A DNA stretch of 64,000 nucleotides from JAWPMV01 sp039819665 (GCA_039819665.1 JBCBRM010000014.1:81362-145361); one strand, 5' to 3'. Positions 1 through 9,051 are shown, counted from the stretch's first letter. The notes: a model not told the origin generated them from the sequence alone. Made by a program: numbers and translations.

Positions 1-31
1 AGTGAATTTCAAAGGCCCATGAATCCCAACC

Positions 32-649
32 TTAGCGGGCTAATTCTTTCCTGAGTTTTGCCATGGCTTCTGAGCGGGCATGTACCTCCAGCTTTTCGTA
101 GATTCTTTTTACATGGGTTTTAACTGTATTCAGGCTGATATGGTGTTTTTGGGAAAGTTGCCGATTGGTCTTTCCTTCAAATATATCCTGTAGCACCTCG
201 ACTTCCTTAGGGGTAAATTCCGTAAAGAGTTTTCGGTTGATGGTCTGTGGATTCCAATTGGCTGGTTGCCACCTTTGGGCATAATTATACAAACCAATTT
301 CGATGCTGCTAAAGAGATCCTGTTCATTGAAAGGCTTGACAATGTATCCCATCGGATGGGTGGGCTTTGCCCGGTCCAATACAGAACTACTGGAATAGGA
401 AGTGAGAAAGATAAAGGGAATCTGATATTCCTTCTGGATGTGTTGGGCAATCGAAATTCCGTCTTCTCCTTTCCCCAAATTGATATCTAGCAGAACTAAA
501 TCAGGCAGCTCTTTCTCCAATTCCTCATAGGCCTCCACAGCCTGATAAGCTACTCCCGTAACCCAATAATCAAGACTTGTTAAATGTTCGCTGATATCCT
601 GAGCAATAAAAACATCGTCTTCTACGACCAGTATTTTAATGCGGTTCAT
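32..649 (-). CDS. Two-component response regulator, receiver + LuxR-type HTH
   Basis: This is a DNA-binding response regulator of 205 residues. The receiver domain occupies about residues 1-120, with the acidic pair Asp11/Asp12, phospho-acceptor Asp55 in LLDINLG and the conserved Lys105 in YIVKPF. A LuxR/GerE helix-turn-helix fills about 143-203 (TPKEVEVLQ ... NRQLSQKHHISLNTVKTHV). It lies 22 bp downstream of a histidine kinase on the same strand, so the two almost certainly form a cognate pair in one transcript, with phosphorylation of Asp55 expected to control promoter binding. The targets are not shown by the sequence. Length and domain order are normal for the family and the protein is complete. 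The family call is firm; the regulon is unknown. Confidence 0.93.
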   Translation of the reverse strand: MNRIKILVVEDDVFIAQDISEHLTSLDYWVTGVAYQAVEAYEELEKELPDLVLLDINLGKGEDGISIAQHIQKEYQIPFIFLTSYSSSSVLDRAKPTHPMGYIVKPFNEQDLFSSIEIGLYNYAQRWQPANWNPQTINRKLFTEFTPKEVEVLQDIFEGKTNRQLSQKHHISLNTVKTHVKRIYEKLEVHARSEAMAKLRKELAR

Positions 650-671
650 AAGGCTTTTAGGAAAGAAGAGG

Positions 672-2804
672 TTAAGATAGTTGATATGGTGATTGGGGTT
701 CGGGTAAGATTATCTTTACCCGGGTACCTTGCTCAGAAATGACTTCAAAATTAGCCTTCATTTTTTGGACAAACGCCCGAATCAGTTTAAAGCCCATAGA
801 TTTACTTTCTTGAGGATTGAAATCTTTGGGAAGTCCTACTCCGTCGTCAGCAACTTCAATTTTTAATCCTTCCTTGCTTTTTCCGATGAACAAACTGATG
901 TTGCCTTCCTCTCGACCTTTAAAGGCATATTTGAGAGAATTTGAAATCAACTCATTCAGGATAAGTCCAACTGGAATTAAGGTGTCTACATCTATGGATA
1001 GTTCTTCTACTTTTCGGTTGATATGAATTTTGCTATCCTGAATTTTGTAGGAATCCAGCAGATTATCTGTAAGTTTTTCTATGTATTGAGGGAGATTTAC
1101 TCCAATTAGATTTTCTTCCTGATATAAGTTTTGATGGATAAGCCCCATAGCCTTTACCCGGTTTCTCCCTTCCTCAATTGCATCCAAAGCCACGGGATCT
1201 TCTATCGAACGGGATTGTAAACTCAAAAGAGAGGAAACAACCTGTAAATTATTCTTTACCCGGTGATGGATTTCTTTTAAAAGATTTTCCCGATCCCTTA
1301 ATGCTTCTTCCAAATGTAAATTTTGTGTTTGGAGTAAGGCTCGATTTCTCTTTTGTATCCGGTAGCTCCTCCATAGTAAAAGTAGAATAATCAGACCAGA
1401 AATAATCCCCCCAAAACTTATATTTCGCTGGAATCTCTGGCGATCCAGTTCTGCATTTAAGGCGAGTTCCTGTTTTTGTTGTTCTAATTCAAGGAATTCC
1501 TTTTCCTTATCGAACGCATACTGCATCTCCAGTCGGGTCAGTTTGCGAGTTTCCTCATCATTTCTCAAACTATCCTCTAGTTCAATTGCCTTGTCATAGT
1601 ATTCAAAACCTTTAGGATTGTTTGTCTTCTCATAGAGTCTTGCTAGTGACTGATAAGCTAGTAATCGCGTTTCGGGTTCTCCCCCCTGACTGGAAAGTCT
1701 GAGTCCCCTTTGTATAAATTCTTGTGCTTTTCTTTTTTGATCGGTATCTACAAAGGCTCTGCCCAATTGAACTGCAGCTCTGGCTTCCTGAGCTTTCACC
1801 GCTTTAACTACGGCAAAATCCAGGGCCTTTTGTAGATAGGGAATGCCTTTCGCCAAATCATTTTCCTCACGATAGATACCTCCTAAATTGATATATACAT
1901 CGATCATTCCTAAGGTGTCTTTCAAATTCTTCCGGATCATCAAAGACTGTTCATTAAAATGAATGGCGGAATCAATCTTTGGTACTGATAAATAAAGCTT
2001 CGCCAGGTTATTGTAAACAATTGCCTGCCCTATGCGATCTTCATGTTTCTTTTTAATAGATAAAGATCGATGGAAATGATGCTTTGCTGTTTCATTATCC
2101 TCCATCAGGAAAAATATATTCCCAAGATTCGCATGTGCAAAGGAGGTATAGTATTCATGACCAGCTCTTTCAAAGCTTCTCAAGGCCCACAGGTATATAT
2201 CTGCTGCTTGCGAATAATTGGCCTTTCTTTCATAAACGATCCCCAGATTATTGAATACAATTGCAGAATCCATAGCTGTCCCCCCTTCGCTATACAATTT
2301 CAGACTCTTCTCATAGAAAAAAATGGCTGAATCCAAATCTCCTCTAGCATCGAAAATAGTTGCCAAATTGGTGTATTGTTTTCCGATATCTACCTTCTTG
2401 CCGATGATTATGTATAGGGCGAGTGCTTCACGCCTTATTTCTTCTGATTTATCCAGATTTCCCAAAATCTCGTGGCAGCTTCCCATTCTGGACAAAGCTC
2501 CTGCCAGGCCAAAGGTATCTTTGACACTCTCGGCAATTTTGTATGCTGCTTTTCCATATTCAATACCTTTTGCCGGATCGATAAACTGAAGCTGTTCAGC
2601 TAACTGGATTAGACTTTCCATCCTAACCGACTCTTTTGCTTCAGATGCCAGAACCTTTTTTAGGCTATCTATAATCTCTGGTTGTGATTTTAAAGAGGAA
2701 AAACCACCAAAGAATAGGAGGAGGAGAAGTAAGGAATGAGGTAGGTGCATAGCTATGAATAAGTTAAAAATTTTTAGCATTCTTCTAAGCCTGGCACGAT
2801 TCAT
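672..2804 (-). CDS. TPR-containing sensor histidine kinase (HisKA_2 type)
   Basis: This 710-residue sensor kinase has an N-terminal hydrophobic signal segment (about 20-40), a long series of tetratricopeptide repeats (about 60-420, presumably periplasmic), a coiled coil, one membrane helix (about 462-480, GIISGLIILLLLW) and a cytoplasmic kinase. The dimerisation/phosphoacceptor motif is EIHHRVKNNLQ with His513/His514, followed by a HATPase domain with N (LNELISNSLKYA) and G boxes (DDGVGLP). This HHRVKNN form is the HisKA_2 subfamily. It would phosphorylate the response regulator 22 bp downstream. The exact start is uncertain: Met9 or Met19 would place the signal segment nearer the N terminus. 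TPR sensors of this design are common in Bacteroidota; the ligand is unknown. Confidence 0.92.
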   Translation of the reverse strand: MNRARLRRMLKIFNLFIAMHLPHSLLLLLLFFGGFSSLKSQPEIIDSLKKVLASEAKESVRMESLIQLAEQLQFIDPAKGIEYGKAAYKIAESVKDTFGLAGALSRMGSCHEILGNLDKSEEIRREALALYIIIGKKVDIGKQYTNLATIFDARGDLDSAIFFYEKSLKLYSEGGTAMDSAIVFNNLGIVYERKANYSQAADIYLWALRSFERAGHEYYTSFAHANLGNIFFLMEDNETAKHHFHRSLSIKKKHEDRIGQAIVYNNLAKLYLSVPKIDSAIHFNEQSLMIRKNLKDTLGMIDVYINLGGIYREENDLAKGIPYLQKALDFAVVKAVKAQEARAAVQLGRAFVDTDQKRKAQEFIQRGLRLSSQGGEPETRLLAYQSLARLYEKTNNPKGFEYYDKAIELEDSLRNDEETRKLTRLEMQYAFDKEKEFLELEQQKQELALNAELDRQRFQRNISFGGIISGLIILLLLWRSYRIQKRNRALLQTQNLHLEEALRDRENLLKEIHHRVKNNLQVVSSLLSLQSRSIEDPVALDAIEEGRNRVKAMGLIHQNLYQEENLIGVNLPQYIEKLTDNLLDSYKIQDSKIHINRKVEELSIDVDTLIPVGLILNELISNSLKYAFKGREEGNISLFIGKSKEGLKIEVADDGVGLPKDFNPQESKSMGFKLIRAFVQKMKANFEVISEQGTRVKIILPEPQSPYQLS

Positions 2805-2879
2805 TAGCTGTCAATTAGTACACTTTTTTCCCCTAAACGTAATTCTTCCCGCTTTTACTGCAGAGCTATCTTCCTAGGT

Positions 2880-2895
2880 TGACAAAAGTCACTCC
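2880..2895. promoter_or_regulatory. Candidate operator TGACAAAAGTCACTCC (copy 1)
   Basis: TGAC-AAAA-GTCA is a perfect 4+4 inverted repeat with a 4-base spacer, extended on one side by CTCC. All 16 bases recur at 5318-5333 upstream of another universal stress gene. Preceded by T, it reads TTGAC-N4-GTCAC, a geometry like FNR/CRP-family half-sites. It lies 64 bp before the ATG at 2960 that opens the usp operon. Binding by a Crp-type protein, perhaps the one encoded at 7993, is inference. Confidence 0.55.
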
Positions 2896-2959
2896 TCTAT
2901 CTGCGCTCTCTCATTCTTGAATTTCTTTTTCACTTATATGTTTGAGTAAAGAGATCAAG

Positions 2960-3445
2960 ATGAAAAAAATATCCATACATATCGGTTTAGTATTGCTTCT
3001 GTTTGGGCTTCTATTTACTGCCTTTCGATTTGAAGAAAGCCCCATGGGAGCACTGGAGGAATATGTGGAAAAGATTGAAGGGATTTGGGTAAATGAGCAT
3101 AGAGATACTGACATGGGAGAGCCTGATGTGATGTGGATCGAAATAAAAAGGGAATGGATCTATAGAAATCAGGTGCGGATAAAAATCAGTGAATATTGTA
3201 AGCCAGGTTTTGCTGAGTACCTCCTATTCGAATTGGTAGAAAACAATCTCATTTATGTAGGGGCAATGGATAAGGATGAAAATTTTTGTCTCCTCTACCT
3301 GGATTATGCGGAAATCAGCTATGAAGTAGAAGAGGGACAGACTGTCCTTTACTATGAATCCTGTGAGGCTGAGATGCAAAACCACCTTCACAGGAAATTG
3401 ATAAGAATTAACGAATCAACCTTCAACACAAGCTCTATATTATGA
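2960..3445 (+). CDS. Small exported protein of unknown function
   Basis: I do not recognise this protein. It is 161 residues from the ATG at 2960; an in-frame TTG at 2942 would add six residues but places the signal peptide badly, so the ATG is preferred. The N terminus (MKKISIHIGLVLLLFGLLF) is a signal peptide or single membrane anchor without a clear lipobox. The remainder is acidic, rich in Tyr and Glu, with a motif IEGIWVNEHRDTD that resembles the opening strand of small lipocalin-like or DUF-type beta proteins, and three or four cysteines. Its stop overlaps the start of the first usp gene as ATGA, so the two are translationally coupled; a stress-associated envelope role is only inferred from that. 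Confidence 0.8.
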   Translation: MKKISIHIGLVLLLFGLLFTAFRFEESPMGALEEYVEKIEGIWVNEHRDTDMGEPDVMWIEIKREWIYRNQVRIKISEYCKPGFAEYLLFELVENNLIYVGAMDKDENFCLLYLDYAEISYEVEEGQTVLYYESCEAEMQNHLHRKLIRINESTFNTSSIL

Positions 3446-4392
3446 ATGCATTTAAAAGAATTCTTCTCGGAATGGATCTCTCCAATACAGATCTTTACTT
3501 ATTGGATTATTTGAAGGTCTTTGCCGGGATTCAAAAACCAGAAAAGGTGTATTGCACCCATGTGGTAAAAGAATTGGACCTCCCCAGTTTTGTCATGGAT
3601 GAGCTGGGTGAAATGAAAGCTGCTCCCCTAGATGAAAGATTGAAAAAAAGTCTGGAAGAGGAAGTTAAGCTGAAACTGAAACCTGGCGAATTTGAAGTGG
3701 ATTGTAACGTGTTGGAAGGAAAGACGGGAGAACAATTATTGCATTGGGCTGAAGTGAAAGGAGTTGGTCTGGCCATGTTGGGACGAAAAATCCCCACTCA
3801 GGGGTCTGGGGTTGCTGCAAGGAGATTCCTAAGAAAGAGCCCATGCTCTGTACTGTTTATCCCGCACAAAAAAAGGCAGAGAATTTCTCGTATTGCGTTG
3901 GCTACCGATTTTTCTCCTACCTCCACCTATGCCTTGAGACAGGTGTTGGATTGGGCAGAAAAACTACCGGGAAGTGTTCAAATTAGCCTGATTCATGTGT
4001 ATGATGTGCCCTCAGGGGTAAGGGCCCAATTGGGAAGCCGGCCAGACATCATCTTAAAAAGGATACGGGAAACACACATTGAATTTTTTACTCATTATCT
4101 GGATGTTTTAGGTTATGCGGATAAAGGAATAGAATTGAAGTTGGTTGAAAATATGCATGTAAACCCCGGCCACTATGTATATGAAGCTGCAAAAGAAGTA
4201 AAGGCTGACCTCCTGGTAATGGGAGCCTTTGGACACTCTTTCTTCGGCAATTTGATCCTGGGAAGCGTCAGTGAAAAAGTTCTGGAACTGAATCTGGATA
4301 TTCCGATGATGATTCTCCGACCTCAGCATGCAGAGGTAGAAAAACTTCCATCCTTTAGTATCAAAAAATTTAAAAAAATCGATTATGTCTAA
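3442..4392 (+). CDS. Universal stress protein, tandem UspA domains
   Basis: This 316-residue cytosolic protein has two UspA folds (about 1-145 and 148-305). The second keeps the ATP-binding loop G-x2-G-x9-G-S (GAFG ... LGS) after VKADLLVMG; the first has a degraded loop (GRKIPTQGSG). The start ATG overlaps the stop of the upstream small gene, and its own last 8 bases overlap the next usp gene, so the three genes are one tightly coupled operon. Tandem Usps help cells survive starvation or stress, often through nucleotide binding, but the molecular role of this one cannot be read from sequence. Confidence 0.93.
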   Translation: MNAFKRILLGMDLSNTDLYLLDYLKVFAGIQKPEKVYCTHVVKELDLPSFVMDELGEMKAAPLDERLKKSLEEEVKLKLKPGEFEVDCNVLEGKTGEQLLHWAEVKGVGLAMLGRKIPTQGSGVAARRFLRKSPCSVLFIPHKKRQRISRIALATDFSPTSTYALRQVLDWAEKLPGSVQISLIHVYDVPSGVRAQLGSRPDIILKRIRETHIEFFTHYLDVLGYADKGIELKLVENMHVNPGHYVYEAAKEVKADLLVMGAFGHSFFGNLILGSVSEKVLELNLDIPMMILRPQHAEVEKLPSFSIKKFKKIDYV

Positions 4393-5248
4393 GCTTATAA
4401 AAAATATCCTCGTCCCTACAGACTTTAGCACTCATTCAGAGTATGCCTTACAAGCAGCCATAAAGTTTGCCCGAAAGATCAGTGGTCAGATTTATCTCTA
4501 CCATCGCATTCATCTCCATCCGGATTGGAACATCTTTACCGATGAGGAAAAAGAATGCCGCCCCAACCTCCTAAAAAAAGAGCAGGCCATGATGGAGGAA
4601 TTCAACAAGGTAATAGAGCGAAATATGCACTCAGGAATACGTATCAACTCTATTTATTCCTCTGGAGACCTCATGGACAGAGCAGAGCAGTTGGTAGACA
4701 AGTTCGATATCGATTTGGTGGTGATGGGTTCTGAAGGAGCTGACGGATTAAAAGAAATGTTTTTGGGATCCAATGCACAAAAGGTGAGCAATATTGTCGA
4801 TGTCCCTGTCCTCATCATCAAACATCCTATTGGAGATTTTTATCTGAAAGATGTGGTTTTTGCTTCAGATTTCAATGAAGATGCGAAAAAGCCATTTACA
4901 GAATTGATTCGTTTGATTCAGAATTTCGGCTCTACCATCCATCTTCTTTATATAGCGTCAGTCAAGGAATTTGTGGTGCAGGAAGATACCCTCGAGAAAA
5001 TGAAAGAGTTCGAAAAACTTTGTTGGGCGCTTCCTTGCGAGATTCATGGCAAAGCGGATCAATCTGTAGAAATGGGCGTGCAGCACTATATGACCAACTC
5101 AAGAGCGGATCTCTTATGTGTGGTTCATCACCAAAAAGGGCCTTTCGAGAAGATATTCAGAGGTAGCGTATCTGGAAAACTTATCAATCATCTTGAATGC
5201 CCCGTCTTATCCTTACCCGCTGATGAACGGGAATTTGAGAAAAAGTGA
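4385..5248 (+). CDS. Universal stress protein, tandem UspA domains
   Basis: A 287-residue protein with two UspA domains (about 1-145 and 150-285). Here the first domain carries the intact nucleotide loop (VVMGSEGADG ... FLGS), while the second has a degenerate version (VVHHQKG ... FRGSVS), the reverse of the gene before it. The start codon lies 8 bases inside the preceding usp. A good hairpin terminator follows 30 bp downstream, closing the operon that begins at 2960. The family is certain; the specific function is unknown. Confidence 0.93.
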   Translation: MSKLIKNILVPTDFSTHSEYALQAAIKFARKISGQIYLYHRIHLHPDWNIFTDEEKECRPNLLKKEQAMMEEFNKVIERNMHSGIRINSIYSSGDLMDRAEQLVDKFDIDLVVMGSEGADGLKEMFLGSNAQKVSNIVDVPVLIIKHPIGDFYLKDVVFASDFNEDAKKPFTELIRLIQNFGSTIHLLYIASVKEFVVQEDTLEKMKEFEKLCWALPCEIHGKADQSVEMGVQHYMTNSRADLLCVVHHQKGPFEKIFRGSVSGKLINHLECPVLSLPADEREFEKK

Positions 5249-5277
5249 TCGATACTGTTTTTTGGAAGCCATGTGAA

Positions 5278-5311
5278 GGAGTCAGCCGCCCGGTTGGCTC
5301 CACTTTTTTTT
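5278..5311 (+). terminator. Rho-independent terminator after usp operon
   Basis: A 10-bp stem (GGAGTCAGCC / GGTTGGCTCC, with G-T wobbles), a 4-base GCCC loop, then AC and eight T. It sits between the second and third usp genes and implies that the third has its own promoter. Confidence 0.8.
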
Positions 5312-5317
5312 CCGGAA

Positions 5318-5333
5318 TGACAAAAGTCACTCC
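5318..5333. promoter_or_regulatory. Candidate operator TGACAAAAGTCACTCC (copy 2)
   Basis: Identical over 16 bases to the motif at 2880-2895, again with TGAC-AAAA-GTCA symmetry. It lies just beyond the usp terminator and 74 bp before the ATG of the third usp gene. A weak TAnnTTT-type -7 element (TAGTTTTA, 5375-5382) lies between motif and gene, which would put the motif near -65, an activator-like position. Function is inferred from conservation and placement only. Confidence 0.55.
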
Positions 5334-5407
5334 CTAAGGCTAGCCTTGTCATCCCCTTTGGTTCTATTGAACCCTAGTTTTACCTAAACAACAGCAATAA
5401 AAATATC

Positions 5408-6289
5408 ATGTCAAGAATTCTCGTCGCCGTCGATTTCTCCCTTGCTTCTCATAAGGCGTTGGAATATGCCCTGAAAATGATGAATAAAAAGGAGGACAAA
5501 CTGATGGTTTTCCATGTTTATTCTCTCCCTATTCCCGATCCCGAAATGCCTGTGCAGTTATTGTCTCAACTAGGGGATTCCTATCGGGAAATTGCGGAAA
5601 CTCATATCCAAAAACTTTTGGAGCGTATTCAGTTGGAACATGGGGGTGACCTGGATGTGGAGGCTAAGACGGTGCCAGGTATGCCCGTGGAGGCTATTTT
5701 GGATCAAAGTGAAAGCATGGATGCTGATCTAATTGTAATGGGAATGAGGGGAAAGAATAAGGCCTTGCGAAAAATTTTGGGTACAACCGCAACCCGGGTT
5801 ATCCAAAACACACAGAGTCCGGTAGTGGTCGTTCCTGAAAGTGCATCTTATGCGCCCGTGAAAAAGATCGCATATGCCTCAAATCTTGAAGAAGAAGATA
5901 TTCTTGCCTTAGATAAAGTGATCAATCTAGCTAATGGTCTGGATGCTCAGGTTCATTGCGTCCATATCCAAAGAGAAGGAGAGCAATTAGATATATATAA
6001 GAAAAGCTTACTGGAAGAAGCCTATCAATATGACCTCGTCAATAGCCCGATTCGAGTTGATGTAGTAGCTAATGATGATATAATAGCAGGATTGAATGCT
6101 TATGTGAAATATAAGGAGATTGACTTGATCGTAATGCTTACACATCACAGAGGCATATTCAATCGAATTATTGCTGGAAGCAGAACCTGGGATATGGCTT
6201 TTCAAAGCAAAGTTCCCCTCTGGGTTTTTCAGGCAGACAGCCGAAAACTAAAGAATGTCTCTAAAAAAACGAGGGTAAAAGCGGAATAA
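5408..6289 (+). CDS. Universal stress protein, tandem UspA domains
   Basis: A 293-residue tandem Usp. Domain 1 (about 1-146) has the classic ATP loop VMGMRGKNKALRKILGTT; domain 2 (about 150-277) has lost the first glycine (VMLTHHRG ... IAGSR). The C-terminal tail is basic. It has its own upstream region with the shared 16-base motif, and is followed after 43 bp by a PAS histidine kinase, so it may be co-transcribed with the sensor pair. It is the third tandem-domain Usp in 3 kb. Biochemical role unknown. Confidence 0.93.
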   Translation: MSRILVAVDFSLASHKALEYALKMMNKKEDKLMVFHVYSLPIPDPEMPVQLLSQLGDSYREIAETHIQKLLERIQLEHGGDLDVEAKTVPGMPVEAILDQSESMDADLIVMGMRGKNKALRKILGTTATRVIQNTQSPVVVVPESASYAPVKKIAYASNLEEEDILALDKVINLANGLDAQVHCVHIQREGEQLDIYKKSLLEEAYQYDLVNSPIRVDVVANDDIIAGLNAYVKYKEIDLIVMLTHHRGIFNRIIAGSRTWDMAFQSKVPLWVFQADSRKLKNVSKKTRVKAE

Positions 6290-6332
6290 TATCGCTACTT
6301 CCTTATCTTAATCAATAAAGCAAGAGAAGTTT

Positions 6333-8000
6333 ATGTCAGAGCATTCACGTGATCCTTTAAACGCAATTAGTGTTGATATTGACCTTGTGCTCAAGGCACT
6401 ATTCGATCATTCATTGGAAGGTATTCTGGTGTTTGATAAGGATTCTCGGATTGTTATGGCAAATGCTCGGACCGGGGAAATCTTTGAATATGAGCCAGAT
6501 GAAATGCTGGGGATGAGTGTTGATAAATTGATTCCAGGTCAGTACCGCAAAGGCCATCGGGCTCAGGTTGATACCTTTTGGCAATCACCCGGTCCTCGCA
6601 GAAAAAACTCGGTAAAGAGACTAAAAGGTCTGACCCGCTCAGGAACAGAATTGCCGCTGGATATAAGCCTGAATCCAATTAAAATTGATGCAGGTATTTA
6701 TGTTATAGCTCATATTGTTGATCAGACGGAGCAAGGAGAAATCCAGAATTCGCTGGACGATAATGAAAACCTCCTTTCTGCCCTGATTGAAAATGCTGTT
6801 GATGGAGTTATTACCATAAGTCCCAGAGGAATTGTTGGTTCCTTGAACCCTGCTGCGGCTCGCTTATTTGGCTATGATCCGGAAGAGGTAGTAGGGAAAA
6901 ATATAAATATGCTGATGCCGGAACCTCATCGCTCTTCGCACGATGGATATTTAGATAACTATCATAGGACCGGTACAGCAAAAATTGTAGGGATCGGTCG
7001 GGAGGTAGAAGGAAGGAGAAAGGATGGAAGTTTATTTCCCTTTTATCTTTCTGTAAGTAAAGTGGAAACTCATGCAGGACATTTTTATGCTGGGATCGTC
7101 CATGACCTTTCAGAACAAAAGGAATTTGAGAATGAACTGAAAAAGTACTCTGAGGAACTAGAGCAGCGGGTTGATGCGCGAACTAGTGCTTTGGCGCAGG
7201 CCATCAATGGGCTTAAAAAGGAAATACAGGAACGTAAAACCATCGAAGAAGCTCTGAGATTGAGTGAAGCTGAAACACAGGAAGCCTTGAAGAAAGAGCG
7301 AGAATTGAATGAGCTTAAGTCCCGCTTTGTCTCTATGGCATCTCATGAATTCCGGACTCCTCTGGCAACGATTCTTTCTTCTATGAACCTCCTGGAAAAA
7401 TATCAGGATACAGAATTTGCCGATAGAAGGGATAAGCATATCAACCGGATAAAATCCAATGTTAAGAATCTGACAGCTATCCTGAATGATTTCCTTTCCT
7501 TAAGCAAACTGGAGGAGGGAAGGATACAAGTAGAAATTCAGCCTTTTGATATCCGGGCTCTGGCGCGAGAAGTTTGTGAGGATATCGAGACTCAGGCTAA
7601 AGACGGTCAGACCATAAATTACCAACATGAGGGCTTGGAAGAACTCATTGAGTTGGATCCCAAGCTCACCCAGAACATCTTAATCAATTTGCTGTCTAAT
7701 GCGGTAAAATACTCAGCCGAAAACACGCAGATACAATTACTAAGCAAGTTAAGTAAAGACAGGCTCATCCTTAAAGTCATCGACAGAGGAATGGGGATCC
7801 CTGAAGATGAAATGCAACATCTTTTCGAACGCTTCTTTCGGGCGAAAAATGCAGGAAATATCCAGGGAACCGGTCTGGGACTTAGCATTGTAAAAAGGCA
7901 CGTAGAATTAATGAATGGAGAGATCGAGGCAAAGAGTAAATTAAATCAGGGGACTGAATTCTCCATCAGCTTCCCCAGAAAGGAAAAAGCTAATGAATAA
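6333..8000 (+). CDS. PAS-domain sensor histidine kinase
   Basis: A 555-residue soluble-looking kinase with no convincing membrane segment. Two PAS domains (about 16-130 and 140-262; both show the EYEPDEMLG / GYDPEEVVG type motif and a following L-MP or LIPG stretch) precede a coiled coil (about 265-325), a HisKA domain with His338 in SHEFRTPLATI, and a HATPase domain with N box (NILINLLSNAVKYS), G1 (DRGMGIP) and G2 (GTGLGLSI). The stop overlaps by 8 bases the receiver-Crp regulator downstream, an obvious partner. PAS domains and the adjacent Crp-type output suggest cytoplasmic redox, oxygen or small-molecule sensing, but no cofactor-binding residue can be named with confidence. Confidence 0.94.
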   Translation: MSEHSRDPLNAISVDIDLVLKALFDHSLEGILVFDKDSRIVMANARTGEIFEYEPDEMLGMSVDKLIPGQYRKGHRAQVDTFWQSPGPRRKNSVKRLKGLTRSGTELPLDISLNPIKIDAGIYVIAHIVDQTEQGEIQNSLDDNENLLSALIENAVDGVITISPRGIVGSLNPAAARLFGYDPEEVVGKNINMLMPEPHRSSHDGYLDNYHRTGTAKIVGIGREVEGRRKDGSLFPFYLSVSKVETHAGHFYAGIVHDLSEQKEFENELKKYSEELEQRVDARTSALAQAINGLKKEIQERKTIEEALRLSEAETQEALKKERELNELKSRFVSMASHEFRTPLATILSSMNLLEKYQDTEFADRRDKHINRIKSNVKNLTAILNDFLSLSKLEEGRIQVEIQPFDIRALAREVCEDIETQAKDGQTINYQHEGLEELIELDPKLTQNILINLLSNAVKYSAENTQIQLLSKLSKDRLILKVIDRGMGIPEDEMQHLFERFFRAKNAGNIQGTGLGLSIVKRHVELMNGEIEAKSKLNQGTEFSISFPRKEKANE

Positions 8001-9051
8001 GATACTTCTGATTGAAGACAATCCGGATATGCGCGAAAATACCGCGGAAATTCTGGAGCTTGCAGGTTATGATGTAATGACTGCAGAACATGGGAAAAGA
8101 GGTGTTCAACTTGCCAATGAAGTGGATCCTGAGCTCATCATTTGTGATATCATGATGCCGGAGCTGGATGGTTACGGTGTACTGCATATGTTGAGTCGGA
8201 ATCCTAAAACGGCAGGTATTCCCTTTATTTTTCTTACCGCAAAAGCGGAAAAAGCGGATTTTAGGAAAGGCATGAACCTAGGTGCAGATGATTACCTCAC
8301 CAAACCTTTCGAAGATGTGGAGCTGCTGGATGCCATTGAGATGCGGAAGAAGAAAGTAGAAAGTATTAGTTCCCTAAATGTGGAAAATGAAGCTGAGCTT
8401 ACACATTTTGTGGATGAGGTCCGGGCGAAAGGGGCATTAGAAATGTTGGCGGAAAATCGCGAAAAGAGGTTCTATAAACCCAAAGACCTGATATTTGAAG
8501 AGGGCCATAATTCCTACTACCTCTACTTCATCAACTCTGGTAGAATAAAAACCTATAAAACCAATGAGGATGCCAAGGAATATATAGAGGGATTATACAA
8601 AGCTGGCGACTTCATTGGCTATAATGCTTTGTTGAAAGATTCCTCTTACGTGGATTCTGCTATGGCGCTAGAAGAAAGTGAACTTATTTTGATTCCAAAA
8701 GAAGACTTCCTGGCTTTGATGTACAACAATCGTGATGTCTCTCATAAATTTATCCGCCTGCTTTCCCGGGATTTAGCGGAAAAAGAAGAACAACTCCTCC
8801 ATCTGGCTTATGATACGGTTCGAAAGCGGGTCGCGGATGCACTAATGCGACTTTATGACAAGTATCAGGAGCAGGAAGCAGAGGAATTTAAGATTTCATT
8901 ATCTCGAGACAATCTGGCCAGTATAGTGGGTACTTCTAAGGAATGCGTTATCCGAGTCCTTTCCGAATTCAAATCTGAAGGTTTACTTAATACCCGTCAA
9001 AGTGAAATTGAGATATTGAAGCCAGAGGAGATAAGAGGCATCAGGTTTTAA
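7993..9051 (+). CDS. Response regulator fused to a Crp/Fnr-type regulator
   Basis: This 352-residue protein joins a receiver domain (about 1-120; Asp9/Asp52/Lys104) to a cyclic-nucleotide-binding-like beta barrel (about 145-240) and a Crp-family winged HTH (about 270-345). The recognition helix reads TSKECVIRVLSEF; compared with Crp (SRETVGRIL) the key Glu and second Arg are kept and the first Arg is Lys, so a TGTGA or TTGAC-like half-site is plausible. The gene overlaps the PAS kinase by 8 bases. A phosphorylation-controlled Crp protein is the likeliest binder of the TGAC-N4-GTCA motif upstream of the nearby usp genes; this is inference. Confidence 0.92.
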   Translation: MNKILLIEDNPDMRENTAEILELAGYDVMTAEHGKRGVQLANEVDPELIICDIMMPELDGYGVLHMLSRNPKTAGIPFIFLTAKAEKADFRKGMNLGADDYLTKPFEDVELLDAIEMRKKKVESISSLNVENEAELTHFVDEVRAKGALEMLAENREKRFYKPKDLIFEEGHNSYYLYFINSGRIKTYKTNEDAKEYIEGLYKAGDFIGYNALLKDSSYVDSAMALEESELILIPKEDFLALMYNNRDVSHKFIRLLSRDLAEKEEQLLHLAYDTVRKRVADALMRLYDKYQEQEAEEFKISLSRDNLASIVGTSKECVIRVLSEFKSEGLLNTRQSEIEILKPEEIRGIRF

